Assembly: GCA_943331295.2 (NCBI GenBank)
Contig: CALQLA020000021.1
Coordinates: forward strand, 1 to 64,000
Length of the DNA stretch: 64,000 nucleotides
DNA from: Bordetella parapertussis
GTDB taxonomy: Bacteria > Pseudomonadota > Gammaproteobacteria > Burkholderiales > Casimicrobiaceae
Direction: 5' to 3'
The notes beneath the pieces were generated by a model. That model saw only the letters and a list, made by a program, of their open reading frames with translations. It made no database searches and was not told the DNA's origin. Numbering within the stretch: the stretch's first letter is position 1; each line of letters opens with the position of its first letter. Position numbers and translations under genes: made by a program. This document shows positions 26,132 to 35,300 of this stretch, in pieces.

Positions 26132-28018
26132 TCAGTTCGTGGCGCCGGAACCGCGGCGGACCGCCTCGGCGAGCGCGGCTTCGAGGCAGCGCGTGTAGTG
26201 GGCGGGATCGGCGACCGGGCTCGCCGCGAACGCCGCGCGGATTTCCGCGGCGCAGTCCGCGCGCCAGGCCGGATCGAGCGCCAGGCGGCACGCGATCGCG
26301 ACATACTCGTCGTCGGTGGCGGCGACGGTGGCCGCGAGGCCCAGGTGCGACAGGATGCTGTAGCTCATCCGCTCCGCGTGCCGCTCGCCGCGGCGGGTGA
26401 CGACCGGGACGCCCATGTCGAGCGCGGCGGCGGTGGTGTCGCCGCCGGTGTAGGGCATCGTGTCGAGGACGACGTCGATCACCGCGTAGCGGGCGCGGTC
26501 CTTCGCCTCGTTCCACGTCGACGGCAGGAACGCGATGCGATCGGCCGCGATGCCGCCGCGCGCGAGCCGCCGCAGCAGCGCCGCGCGGTCGCCGTCGAGA
26601 TACGGCGAGAAGGCGAGCACCGACCCGGGCACGCGGTCGAGGATGTCGCGCCACAGCCGCACGCAGCGCGCCGACAGCTTGACGCGGCCGACGAACGTGC
26701 CGAACACCACGGCGTCGGCGGCGATGCCCGCGCTCTCGCGCGTCGGCGGCGGGCCTTCCGGCGCCACGCGCCGCAGCGGCAGCACGCAGGTGCCCATCGC
26801 GAGCGGCGCCTCGATCTGGAAGCGCTGCGCATCCGGCAGGTCGGCCGCCGCGTCCGTCAGCTTGAAGTCGACCTGCTCGAGGCCCACGCAGCCGTGGTAG
26901 CCCAGGTGGGTGACGATCACCGGCGCCGGCTTGTAGAGCAGGATCCCAGGCCGCGCCAGCGACGAGTGCGCCATCAGGTCGACCAGCACGTCGACCCGGT
27001 CGGCGGCGATGCGCTCCGCGGCGGCGAGGTCGTCGGTCGCCGCCAGGCCGACGTAGGCGTCGAAGGTGGCGCGAAAGCGCGCGGTCATCGCGTCCGCGTC
27101 CTCCGGCGGCGACAGCGAGTAGGCGAAGAGCTCGAACCGGCCGCGGTCGTGCGCGGCGAACACCTGCTGCAGCAGGCGGCCCATCACGTGGTCGCGGAAG
27201 TCCGCGGACAGGTAGCCGATCCGCAACCGGCGCGCCGGGGCGCCGTCGCCCGCGCGCCACGCGGCGAGCGGGGGGCGGCCGGCGCGGCGCGCCTGCTGCA
27301 ACCGATTGTAGGTGCGGTAGAACGCGAGGAGGGTTTCGCGCGGCACGTCGAGGTACTGCAGCCGCGCCATCACGCCGGCCACGAGGACCGCATCGCCGGC
27401 AACGTACGGCCATTCCTGCGCCAGCGCCAGGTAGCGCGCGATCCGCGTCTCGTCGCCCTGCTCGATCGCGGCGACGAAGCCCGTGCCGACGAGCCGTGCC
27501 GTGGGCGCGGCAACCGCCTCGAAGGCGAGAAAATCCTGCCACGCGTCGTCGTCCCGCGCGAGCGCCAGCAGGCAGCCGCGCAGCGCGAACCAGACGTCCT
27601 CGTCGGCCGGCGCCAGCGCACGCGCTCTCTGGAGGTGGGGCAGCGCGAGGTCGTGGCGCTTCTGCGCGGTGAGCGCCAGCGCGAGGTTGCCGAGCGCCTC
27701 CGGCGCATCCGGCGCCCGCGCCAATGCCCGCTCGAAGTGCCGCTGCGCGTCGGCGTAGCGGAACCGGCGGTGGGCGATCCGGCCCAGCGCGAGCGCTGCC
27801 GCCGGCCAGCCGGGACGCAGCCGCTCCGCCGCGGCGAAGGCGCGCTCGGCGTCGGCGTCGGTCCCGACGTCGAACGCCAGCACGCCGAGGTTGTAATGCA
27901 GGTCGGCGCGGCCCGGCGCCAGCGCGATCGCCTCGCGGTACGCGGCCATCGCGGCATCGGCGCGGCCGGCCGCGGCGGCGTCGGCTGCGGCCGCCAGCCA
28001 GTCGCGCAGCGTCTTCAT
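26132..28018 (-). CDS. TPR-containing GT41 (OGT-like) glycosyltransferase
   Basis: This 628-residue protein has N-terminal tetratricopeptide repeats (about residues 5-150; e.g. ADLHYNLGVLAFDVGTDADA and PEALGNLALALTAQKRHD) and a C-terminal O-GlcNAc-transferase-like domain. OGT-type segments are RIGYLSADFRDHVMGRLLQQ, HLGYHGCVGLEQVDFKLTD, and TMPYTGGDTTAAALDMGVPV followed by RMSYSILSHLGL. Bacterial members are thought to glycosylate proteins or other acceptors from UDP-sugars; the acceptor here is unknown. The usual PGTSG element is replaced by YHGCVG, so activity or donor choice may differ. Its ATG (28018) overlaps the upstream MFS stop (ATGA), and mpl follows ten bases later. Confidence 0.9.
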   Translation of the reverse strand: MKTLRDWLAAAADAAAAGRADAAMAAYREAIALAPGRADLHYNLGVLAFDVGTDADAERAFAAAERLRPGWPAAALALGRIAHRRFRYADAQRHFERALARAPDAPEALGNLALALTAQKRHDLALPHLQRARALAPADEDVWFALRGCLLALARDDDAWQDFLAFEAVAAPTARLVGTGFVAAIEQGDETRIARYLALAQEWPYVAGDAVLVAGVMARLQYLDVPRETLLAFYRTYNRLQQARRAGRPPLAAWRAGDGAPARRLRIGYLSADFRDHVMGRLLQQVFAAHDRGRFELFAYSLSPPEDADAMTARFRATFDAYVGLAATDDLAAAERIAADRVDVLVDLMAHSSLARPGILLYKPAPVIVTHLGYHGCVGLEQVDFKLTDAAADLPDAQRFQIEAPLAMGTCVLPLRRVAPEGPPPTRESAGIAADAVVFGTFVGRVKLSARCVRLWRDILDRVPGSVLAFSPYLDGDRAALLRRLARGGIAADRIAFLPSTWNEAKDRARYAVIDVVLDTMPYTGGDTTAAALDMGVPVVTRRGERHAERMSYSILSHLGLAATVAATDDEYVAIACRLALDPAWRADCAAEIRAAFAASPVADPAHYTRCLEAALAEAVRRGSGATN

Positions 28019-29244
28019 GCGGCGGCGACCGGCGCGTCGTGGACGCGCGCATGCCGGTTCCAGCCGTACAGGAACCACGCGTAGGACGCCGCATAGATCA
28101 CCAGCACCAGCGCGAACGCGATGCGCAGGCCACCGGCGGTGTCCTGGCCGAACGAATCCTTGGCCACGTCGACGACGACGCCGATGCCCCACTGGAAGGC
28201 GAAGCTGGTGCTGAACATCACGAGGTTCGCCGCGGTGTTGGCGCGGCCGGAGAGTTCCGCCGCGATGCCGTCGTTCAGCACGGTGAAGGCGAGGATGTTG
28301 ACGACGGCGCCCAGCCCGTACAGGCCCCACCACAGCAGCACGCCGGGCACGCGCAGCAGGATCGCGACGAACGCCAGGCCCATCACGCCGAAACCGGCGG
28401 CGAAGATGTGCCGCGCGCGGATGCCGCGGCGGGCGAGGCGGGTCGAGAAGAGCCCCACCGAGAAATAGCCGACGGCCATCACCACGCCCACCAGCAGCAG
28501 GCAGCCGGCCGCGGCCGGCCGCGTCCAGCCCTCGACCTCGATCAGCCACGGCACCGACCAGAGCCCCTGCACCGCCATGAACGACCCCATGCCGCAGGAA
28601 GCGACCGGAACGATCCACCAGAACCGCCGCAGCGCCAGCACGCTGCACACGCCCCGCCACTGCGCGGCCAGGCCGACGGTCTGCGGATGCTTGGCGATGT
28701 CGGGCACGCGCAGGAAGATCGCGATCGCCACCGCGTACGTGACGCCGGCGAAGCCCATGAAGATCACGCGCCACGTCGTCACGCCGAGCGCCGCCTGCAG
28801 CGGCGCCGTCGCGAGCAGCGCGCCGACGGAGCCGGCGACCATCATCCATCCCGACAGCGACGCCTGCTTCGGGCCGGGGTACCACGTCGCGATCGCCTTC
28901 AGCGGCGCCATCAGGCACACGGCGGAGCCGACGCCGATCAGCGCGCGGCCGATGACGAGCCCGGACAGGTCGTGCGCGCTCGCGAACAGCAGCGCGCCGG
29001 TGCCGCCGATCGCCAGCAGCACCGGCTCGACGCGGCGGGGACCAAAGCGGTCGAGCAGCATGCCGGCGGGAATCTGCACCGCGGCGAACGCGACGAAGTA
29101 CGCGCCGGTGAGGAATCCGAGCGCGCCCGGCGAGAGCCCGAGCTCGCGCGTGAGGTCAGGCGAGATCACCGCGTTGACCATCCGGTACAGGTACGACAGC
29201 AGGTAGCCCGCGGCGAACGGAAAGTAGATTCGGGTGAAGCTCAT
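28015..29244 (-). CDS. MFS transporter
   Basis: This 409-residue major facilitator has about twelve helices. It begins FPFAAGYLLSYLYRMVNAVI, shows GMLLDRFGPRRVEPVL between helices 2 and 3 and GSAVCLMAPLKAIATWYPG after helix 4. It resembles the NarK/glucarate-type cluster by eye, but the substrate is not assignable. It is the first gene of an overlapping operon with the GT41 glycosyltransferase, mpl and yqiA. The ATG at 29244 is the first residue of the conserved region. It is divergent from the damaged GFA gene, with 135 bases between. Confidence 0.87.
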   Translation of the reverse strand: MSFTRIYFPFAAGYLLSYLYRMVNAVISPDLTRELGLSPGALGFLTGAYFVAFAAVQIPAGMLLDRFGPRRVEPVLLAIGGTGALLFASAHDLSGLVIGRALIGVGSAVCLMAPLKAIATWYPGPKQASLSGWMMVAGSVGALLATAPLQAALGVTTWRVIFMGFAGVTYAVAIAIFLRVPDIAKHPQTVGLAAQWRGVCSVLALRRFWWIVPVASCGMGSFMAVQGLWSVPWLIEVEGWTRPAAAGCLLLVGVVMAVGYFSVGLFSTRLARRGIRARHIFAAGFGVMGLAFVAILLRVPGVLLWWGLYGLGAVVNILAFTVLNDGIAAELSGRANTAANLVMFSTSFAFQWGIGVVVDVAKDSFGQDTAGGLRIAFALVLVIYAASYAWFLYGWNRHARVHDAPVAAA

Positions 29245-29379
29245 CGTGGCGGGAGCCGGCAGGGCGGGCAGGGAGACAGGGCGCGGCGAACGCGCCGGAA
29301 CCGCCAATAATCTCACGCCGCGCGACACGCGGGTACGGCCGCGCCTATGATGACCGGGTCGCCACCCTTGGAGACTCCC

Positions 29380-29871
29380 ATGCGACTCGACGGTTCCTGC
29401 CACTGCGGCGCCGTGCATTTCCACGTGGAATCGCACACGCCCTACCCGTTCCTGCGCTGCTACTGCTCGATCTGCCGCAAGACCGACGGCGGCGGCGGCT
29501 AAGCGATCAACATCATGGGCGACGCCGCGACGCTGTCGGTGCGCGGCGCGAAGAACGTCGCCGTCTACCGGGCGCGCCTGTCCGCAGGGCCGGGCAAGCG
29601 CCGCACCCGGTCGCCGGGGCGCCGGCATTGCTGCGCGCTGTGCGGCAGCGCGCTGTGGGTCGACGACCCGCGCTGGCCGGAATGGGTGTACCCGTTCGCG
29701 TCGGCGATCGACACCCCGCTGCCGAAGCCGCCCGAGGACGTCCTGATGATGCTCGACTTCGCGGCCCCGTGGGCCGAGATGCCGACGGGGAAGGAGCACC
29801 GGCATTTTGCCGAGTACCCGGAGGAGTCGATCATCGGCTGGCACGAGAAGCGCAAGCTCGTGGTGCCCTGA
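29380..29871 (+). pseudogene. GFA-family (glutathione-dependent formaldehyde-activating-like) gene with an in-frame stop
   Basis: The reading frame from ATG 29380 encodes a GFA-domain protein: MRLDGSCHCGAVHFHVESHT, then RCYCSICRKTDGGGG, a TAA at 29500-29502 (codon 41), and then, in the same frame, AINIMGDAATLSVRG and the C-terminal zinc-binding CCALCGSALWVDD region to a stop at 29871. Relatives usually have a tyrosine codon at the position of the TAA (GGGGYAINIMG), so one base change explains the break. The downstream part could restart at ATG 29515 (118 residues), but that piece lacks the N-terminal zinc cysteines. Everything else is well preserved, so the mutation is recent, an assembly error, or a read-through site. 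Confidence 0.88.
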
Positions 29872-29888
29872 TCGCACTCAGCCGCCCT

Positions 29889-29971
29889 TAGCCCGGTGAA
29901 TGCGAAACCCGGGTGGACGGGGCCATGGGCACGGTCGCCCCGGGTTTCGCATTCGCTCAACGCCGGGCTAC
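29889..29971. repeat. Dispersed intergenic palindrome, copy D
   Basis: This 83-base copy has left arm TTAGCCCGGTGAATGCGAAA and right arm TTTCGCATTCGCTCAACGCC leading to GGGCTAC. The inner stem differs from copy C (ATGCGAAA against GCCAGCCAAA), but both sides changed together, so pairing is kept. It sits between the 3' ends of the GFA pseudogene and the hydratase gene, where it could act as a bidirectional transcription barrier. Confidence 0.85.
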
Positions 29972-29978
29972 GCGTCCT

Positions 29979-30797
29979 TCACTCGAAGCTGAGCTCGAGC
30001 CCGCCGATGCCGAGCGCGCCGTAGTCGCTCGTCCAGGTCTCGCCGGCAACGACGGGCCACGCGTCGGTCACGGTGCCGGTGGTGATCACCTCGCCGGCGG
30101 CGAGCGGCGGCGCTTCCGGCTGCGCGGCCAGCACGCGCGCCAGATGCGCGAGCGCCAGCGCCGGGCTGCCGAGCACGTTGCTCCCGACACCGGTCTCGAC
30201 CAGCGTGCCGCCGCGCGCGAGGCGGAGCACGAACGTCGGCAGCCCCGCCGCCAGCGCCGCACGGTTGGCGTCGGTGACGGCCGTCCGCGCGCCGACGACG
30301 AGCGCCCCGTGCAGGCCGAACGCCGCGGTGCAGTCGGCGGCGGTGAATTTCCAGTCGGGGAAATGGCTCTGGACGATTTCAAAGCCCGGGGCGATCCAGT
30401 CGACCGCCGCCAGGATCACCACCGCGTCGTCGGTGACAGGCACCGGCGCCTTCAGACCGAACACCACCTCGGGCTCGATCCGCGGCTGCACCAGCCCGGC
30501 GAGCCGCAGCACGGCGCGGCCCGTCGGCGCAAAGTGGACCGTCTGCGTCCACGCGTGCGCCCACATCGGCTGGTAGACGCCATAGCGCGCCCAGATCGTG
30601 CGGTTGGTGAAGCCGATCTTGCGCGCCGCCGGCTGCCAGCCCTGCGCGCGGCGCCGGCGCTCGATCTCGAACAGCACCGCGTAGGCGGCCGGTACGTCGA
30701 AACCGGGCTCCTCGGCGCTGATCGGCGGCAGCTGCGTCGCCTGGTCATAGGCGGCGATGAGTCGGGTCGCGATCTTCCCGATGTCCGGCCCGGTCAT
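29979..30797 (-). CDS. 2-keto-4-pentenoate hydratase / fumarylacetoacetate hydrolase-family protein
   Basis: This 272-residue protein resembles MhpD-type hydratases and the related 2-oxo-3-hexenedioate decarboxylases of aromatic meta-cleavage pathways. Family features are KIGFTNRTIWARYGVYQP, the metal-binding VQPRIEPEVVFGL, a segment FEIVQSHFPDWKF and the terminal GEVITTGTVTDAWPV followed by TWTSDYGALGI. No other meta-cleavage genes are nearby, so the substrate is uncertain. The ATG at 30797 starts the conserved region. It ends eight bases from palindrome copy D. Confidence 0.87.
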   Translation of the reverse strand: MTGPDIGKIATRLIAAYDQATQLPPISAEEPGFDVPAAYAVLFEIERRRRAQGWQPAARKIGFTNRTIWARYGVYQPMWAHAWTQTVHFAPTGRAVLRLAGLVQPRIEPEVVFGLKAPVPVTDDAVVILAAVDWIAPGFEIVQSHFPDWKFTAADCTAAFGLHGALVVGARTAVTDANRAALAAGLPTFVLRLARGGTLVETGVGSNVLGSPALALAHLARVLAAQPEAPPLAAGEVITTGTVTDAWPVVAGETWTSDYGALGIGGLELSFE

Positions 30798-30843
30798 GGT
30801 GCCTTCCTCCCTGCTGTAGCCGCGGTTGCGCTTCCGCCGGCCG

Positions 30844-31044
30844 TCACTTCGACCACCCCAGCGCGCGCATCACCGGCGTGACGCCCGCGAAGATCGCGAC
30901 CGCCACGGGCAGGCCGATGGCCACGGCGACCAGCGCGGCCGCCACGCCGGCGAGACCCAGCCAAGCGCCGGCCGACCAGCCGGCCACCGCGCCGATGCCC
31001 CCGGAAACGACAATGCAGAAGATGCTGACGGCGACCGATTTCAT
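30844..31044 (-). CDS. Small membrane protein of unknown function
   Basis: This 66-residue protein is almost wholly hydrophobic, with two predicted helices (VAVSIFCIVVSGGIGAVAGW and ALVAVAIGLPVAVAIFAGV) joined by a glycine-rich turn. I recognise no family with certainty. It starts at ATG 31044 (MKSVAVSIFC). It lies 46 bases upstream of the hydratase on the same strand and could be co-transcribed. The reading frame is open beyond the start, but that part reads as a shadow of the aminotransferase gene. Confidence 0.6.
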   Translation of the reverse strand: MKSVAVSIFCIVVSGGIGAVAGWSAGAWLGLAGVAAALVAVAIGLPVAVAIFAGVTPVMRALGWSK

Positions 31045-31147
31045 CGTGTGGACAGTTACGTTGGCAGCGCTTGCGAAACGGACCCGGACGCAAGTATAAA
31101 GGTCGCACGCTCCCCTGCCCCTCGCGCCCCCGCGCCCTTCCCCTACC

Positions 31148-32341
31148 ATGCCCCCTCTTTCCGCGCCTCCGGCCTCGCCGACCGCCCGCCGTGCCATCGT
31201 CGAGCTGGTCGCTTCGCAGATCCGCGAAGTCGCCAACGCCGGGATGGGCGATCCGGCCATCCTGCCGTTCTGGTTCGGCGAGCCCGACGAGGTGACGCCG
31301 CCGTTCATCCGCGACGCGGCCACCGCCGCGCTCGCCCGCGGCGAGACGTTCTACACCGAGAACCTCGGCATCCCCGAGCTGCGCGAGACGATCGCCGGCT
31401 ACGTGTCGCGCCTGCACCGGCCGACGCCGCCCGGCGAGATCGCCGTCACGGCGTCCGGGATGTCCGCGCTGATGCTGTGCGTGGAGGCGCTGGTCGGCCC
31501 CGGCGACCGGGTGGTCGTCGTGACGCCGCTGTGGCCGAACCTGCCCGAGATCCCGAAGATCCTCGGCGCCGACGTCGTCCGCGTGCCGCTCGCGTTCGGA
31601 CCGGCCGGCTGGACGCTCGACGCCGACCGCCTGCTGGCCGCGCTGACGCCGGGCACGCGCGCGCTGATGATCAACTCGCCCAACAACCCGACCGGCTGGA
31701 CGCTCGACGCCGCAACGCAAGGCGTGATCCTCGCGCACTGCCGGCGGCACGGCATCTGGATCATCGCCGACGACGTCTACGAGCGGCTCTGGTACGGCCA
31801 CAGCGGGGGTGGAGTCGCCTGCGCGCCGTCGTTCCTCGACCTCGCCGCCGATGGCGACAGGCTGGTGTCGACCAACAGCTTCTCCAAGTCGTGGCTGATG
31901 ACGGGCTGGCGCCTGGGCTGGATCGTCGCGCCGCCCGCGCTGATCCCGGAGCTCGGCAAGCTGATCGAATACAACACGTCGTGCTCGCCGTCGTTCGTCC
32001 AGCGCGCCGGCGTGGCCGCGATTCGCGCCGGCGAGCCGACGATCGCGCGCACGCTGACTCGCTACCGCGCCGCGCGCGATTTCCTGGTGCGCGAACTCAA
32101 CGCGATTCCCGGCGTCGAAGCCGCATCGCCGGCGGGCGCCATGTACCTGTTCTTCCGGATCGAACGCATGACGGACAGCCTCGCGTTCTGCAAGCGGCTC
32201 GTGAGCGAGGGCAAGCTGGGCCTGGCACCCGGCAGCGCGTTCGGGCCCGAGGGCGACGGCTTCGTCCGCTGGTGCTTCGCCGCCGGCGAGGACCGCCTGG
32301 CCGACGGCGTCGGCCGCCTCCGTCGCTTCCTCGGCGCCTGA
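31148..32341 (+). CDS. Pyridoxal-phosphate aminotransferase, class I/II
   Basis: This is a fold-type I aminotransferase of 397 residues. The PLP-binding lysine lies in STNSFSKSWLMTGWRLGW, preceded by the NSPNNPTGW motif and the aspartate in WIIADDVYERLWY. It resembles aspartate/tyrosine-type aminotransferases by eye; substrate specificity cannot be read from sequence. The ATG at 31148 follows an AT-rich stretch and lies in a divergent gap of 103 bases with the small membrane-protein gene. The A2M gene begins 46 bases after its stop. Confidence 0.92.
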   Translation: MPPLSAPPASPTARRAIVELVASQIREVANAGMGDPAILPFWFGEPDEVTPPFIRDAATAALARGETFYTENLGIPELRETIAGYVSRLHRPTPPGEIAVTASGMSALMLCVEALVGPGDRVVVVTPLWPNLPEIPKILGADVVRVPLAFGPAGWTLDADRLLAALTPGTRALMINSPNNPTGWTLDAATQGVILAHCRRHGIWIIADDVYERLWYGHSGGGVACAPSFLDLAADGDRLVSTNSFSKSWLMTGWRLGWIVAPPALIPELGKLIEYNTSCSPSFVQRAGVAAIRAGEPTIARTLTRYRAARDFLVRELNAIPGVEAASPAGAMYLFFRIERMTDSLAFCKRLVSEGKLGLAPGSAFGPEGDGFVRWCFAAGEDRLADGVGRLRRFLGA

Positions 32342-32387
32342 ATCCCCGCATCCGACTTCCGCCCCCGCCGACCACTGCCGGACCCCC

Positions 32388-35300
32388 ATGCGCCCCCTTC
32401 GCCCCGCCGTCATCGCGTGCCTCGCGCGCCTTTTCATCGCCCTCGCCGCAGTCGCCTCCGGTACGGCCTTTGCTGCCGCCGGCGACACCGTCGAGCTGTT
32501 CTCGCCGCAGGGCACGGTCAAGGGCGTGCGCCAGGCGAGCGCGCGCTTCGCGGCGCCGATGGTGCCGTTCGGCGACCCGCGCCGCGTCGATCCGTTCACC
32601 ATCGACTGCCCGGTGAAGGGCCGCGGTCGCTGGGCCGACATGAAGAACTGGGTCTACGACTTCGATGCCGACCTGCCGGCCGGCGTGCGCTGCAGCTTCA
32701 CCGTCGCCGCCGGCCTGACCGCGGTCGACGGCACTCCCGTCGCGGGCGGCCAGCAGTTCGCCTTCGGCACCGGGGGCCCCGCGATCCTGCGCAGTCTCCC
32801 GTACGAGGGCGGCCGGATCGACGAGAACCAGGTGTTCATCCTCGGCCTCGACGCGCCGGCCGACGCCGCGTCGATCGCCGCCCACGCCTACTGCACGGCC
32901 GCGGGCATCCACGAGCGGATCGGCGTGCGGATCGTCGGCGGCGACGAGCGCCGCACGATCCTCGACAACCGCAAGTCGTTCGCGGCGAGCTGGCTGCGGC
33001 TGGTGCTGGTCGACCCCGACACGGGGAGGAGCCGCGCCTTCGCGTTCGCGCTGCCACCGTCCGGCAGCGACGAGGACAAGTTCCGGCGGCTGCGCGACGC
33101 GCCGGATTCGCCGCTGGTGACGCTCGCCTGCGCGCGGACGCTCCCCGCGGGCGCGGACATGAAGCTCGTCTGGGGCAAGGGTGTCGCGACGACCACCGGC
33201 ATCGCCGCCGCCGCGGACCAGGCGCTCGCCTTCAAGGTGCAGCCCGCCTTCCGCGCGGCGTTCACCTGCGAGCGCGTCAACCGCAACGCGCAGTGCCTGT
33301 CGATCCTGCCGCTCAACCTGACGTTCACCGCGCCCATCGCCCGCCGCGATGCGGCGCAAATCCGGCTGGTCGGCGCGACCGGCACGGTCTACCCGGCAAA
33401 GCTGCCCAAGGGGACCGACGGCGACGCGGTCGAGGCGGTGAGCTTCGGCCCCGGCCTGCCCGAGCAGGCAACGTTCCGGCTGGAACTGCCCGCGGGTCTC
33501 AAGGACGACGCCGGCAGGCCGCTCACCAACGCCGCGACCTTCCCGCTGAAGGTGCAGACCGACGCGCTGCCGCCGCTCGCCAAGTTCCCCGGCGACTTCG
33601 GGATACTCGAGGCCCGGCTGCCGGACGGCGCGACGCCGCTCCTGCCCGTCACCGTGCGCAATCTCGAGCCGGTGATCGCCGGCGTCATCGGCACCGCCGG
33701 CCCCAAGGGCACGGCGGCAGCGGCACCCGCATCCGCCACGCCCGCCCCGCCGGCCGCCGACGGCACGATCCCCGGGCAGATCGCGCGCGTGCGCCCGGGC
33801 GAGGAGATGAAGGTCGTCGACTGGCTGCGCCGCATCGACGCCGGCGCGCGGATCGAGCGCGAGTGGGACGAGAAGAACAACCGCTCCGTCGTGCTCCGCC
33901 ACGGCGGTGCGCAATCGATCTTCACGGGGAAGGACGCGCGCGAGGCGATCGGGCTGCCGAAGCCGCTCGGCGCCAAGGCATTCGAAGTGATCGGCATTCC
34001 GCTCGCGGCGCCCGGCTTCTACGTCGTCGAGCTCGCGAGCCCGCGCCTGGGCGCCGCCCTCTTCGGCGTGAGCAAGCCCTACTACGTGCGCACGTCGACG
34101 CTCGTCACCAACCTCGGCGTCCACTTCAAGCTGGGCCGCGAGTCGTCGCTCGCCTGGGTCACCGCGCTGGCCGACGGCAAGCCGGTGGCGAAGGCCGAGG
34201 TCAACGTCCGCGACTGCAGCGGCCGCTCGTACTGGAAGGGGACCACCGACGCGTCGGGCATCGCCCGCATCGCGCAGGCGCTGCCGCGGCGCGAGCTGCT
34301 GCCGAAGTGCACCGACGGCGGCCGCAACGAGTACTTCGTCACCGCGCGCGTCGGCGCCGATTTCGCGTTCGCGTTTTCCGACTGGGGCGAAGGGATCAGC
34401 CCGTGGCGCTTCAACGTGCCCACCGCGAGCTGGAGCGGACCCTTCGTCGCGCACGCGGTGCTCGACCGCACGCTGGTGAGGAACGGAGAGACGGTGTCGA
34501 TGAAGCTGTTCGTGCGCCGGCAGACCGGCGACGGCTTCGCGCTGGTGGCGCGGGCGCCGCTTGCCGACACGCTGCAGGTGCGCCATCGCGGCTCCGACCG
34601 CAAGTTCGCGGTGCCGGTGCAGTGGCAGGGCACGCAGCACGGCGAGGCGACGTTCGCCGTGCCGGCCGACGCGCCGACCGGCAGCTACGAGATCTTCGTC
34701 CGCGACTCGCTGGCGGCGGGCTCGAAGGAAGTGCAGGAGCGGCGCGCCGGCGAATTCCGCGTCGAGGCGTTCCGCGTGCCGCTCTTGCGCGCGCGGATGC
34801 AGGCGGTCGGCGCGCCGTTCGTCAATCCGGCGGCGATCGACCTCGACGTGCAGGTCAACTACCTCGCGGGCGGCGGCGCCGGCGGGTTGCCGGTGAAGCT
34901 GCGCACGCAGCAGTCGCCCCGCGTGACGACGTTTCCCGATTTCGAGGACTACCGCTTCGCCGCCGGCAACGTCACCGAAGGCCGTGAGGAATCGGGCGAC
35001 GAGGCCGGCCGGTTCGACATGGGCGCATTCGACGACGACGACTCCGGCGACGACACGGCTGCCGACGGCGCGCGCGGCAACGGCCGCACCGGCGTGCGCG
35101 ACCAGGACCTGAAGCTCGACGCCGCCGGCGGCGCGCGGGCGTCGATCCGGGACCTCGGCCGCGACGTGAAGAACCCCGAAGTGCCGCGCGACCTGGTCGC
35201 CGAGCTCGAGTACCGCGACCCCAACGGCGAGACGCTGACGGCGGCTACGCGCGTGCCGATCTGGCCGTCGCGGATCCTGCTCGCGATCCGCCCCGACAGC

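Noticed and set aside
29889-29971. Simple rho-independent terminator between the convergent genes
   Set aside because: No T tract follows on either strand, and the same palindrome occurs elsewhere, so it is better called a dispersed repeat.
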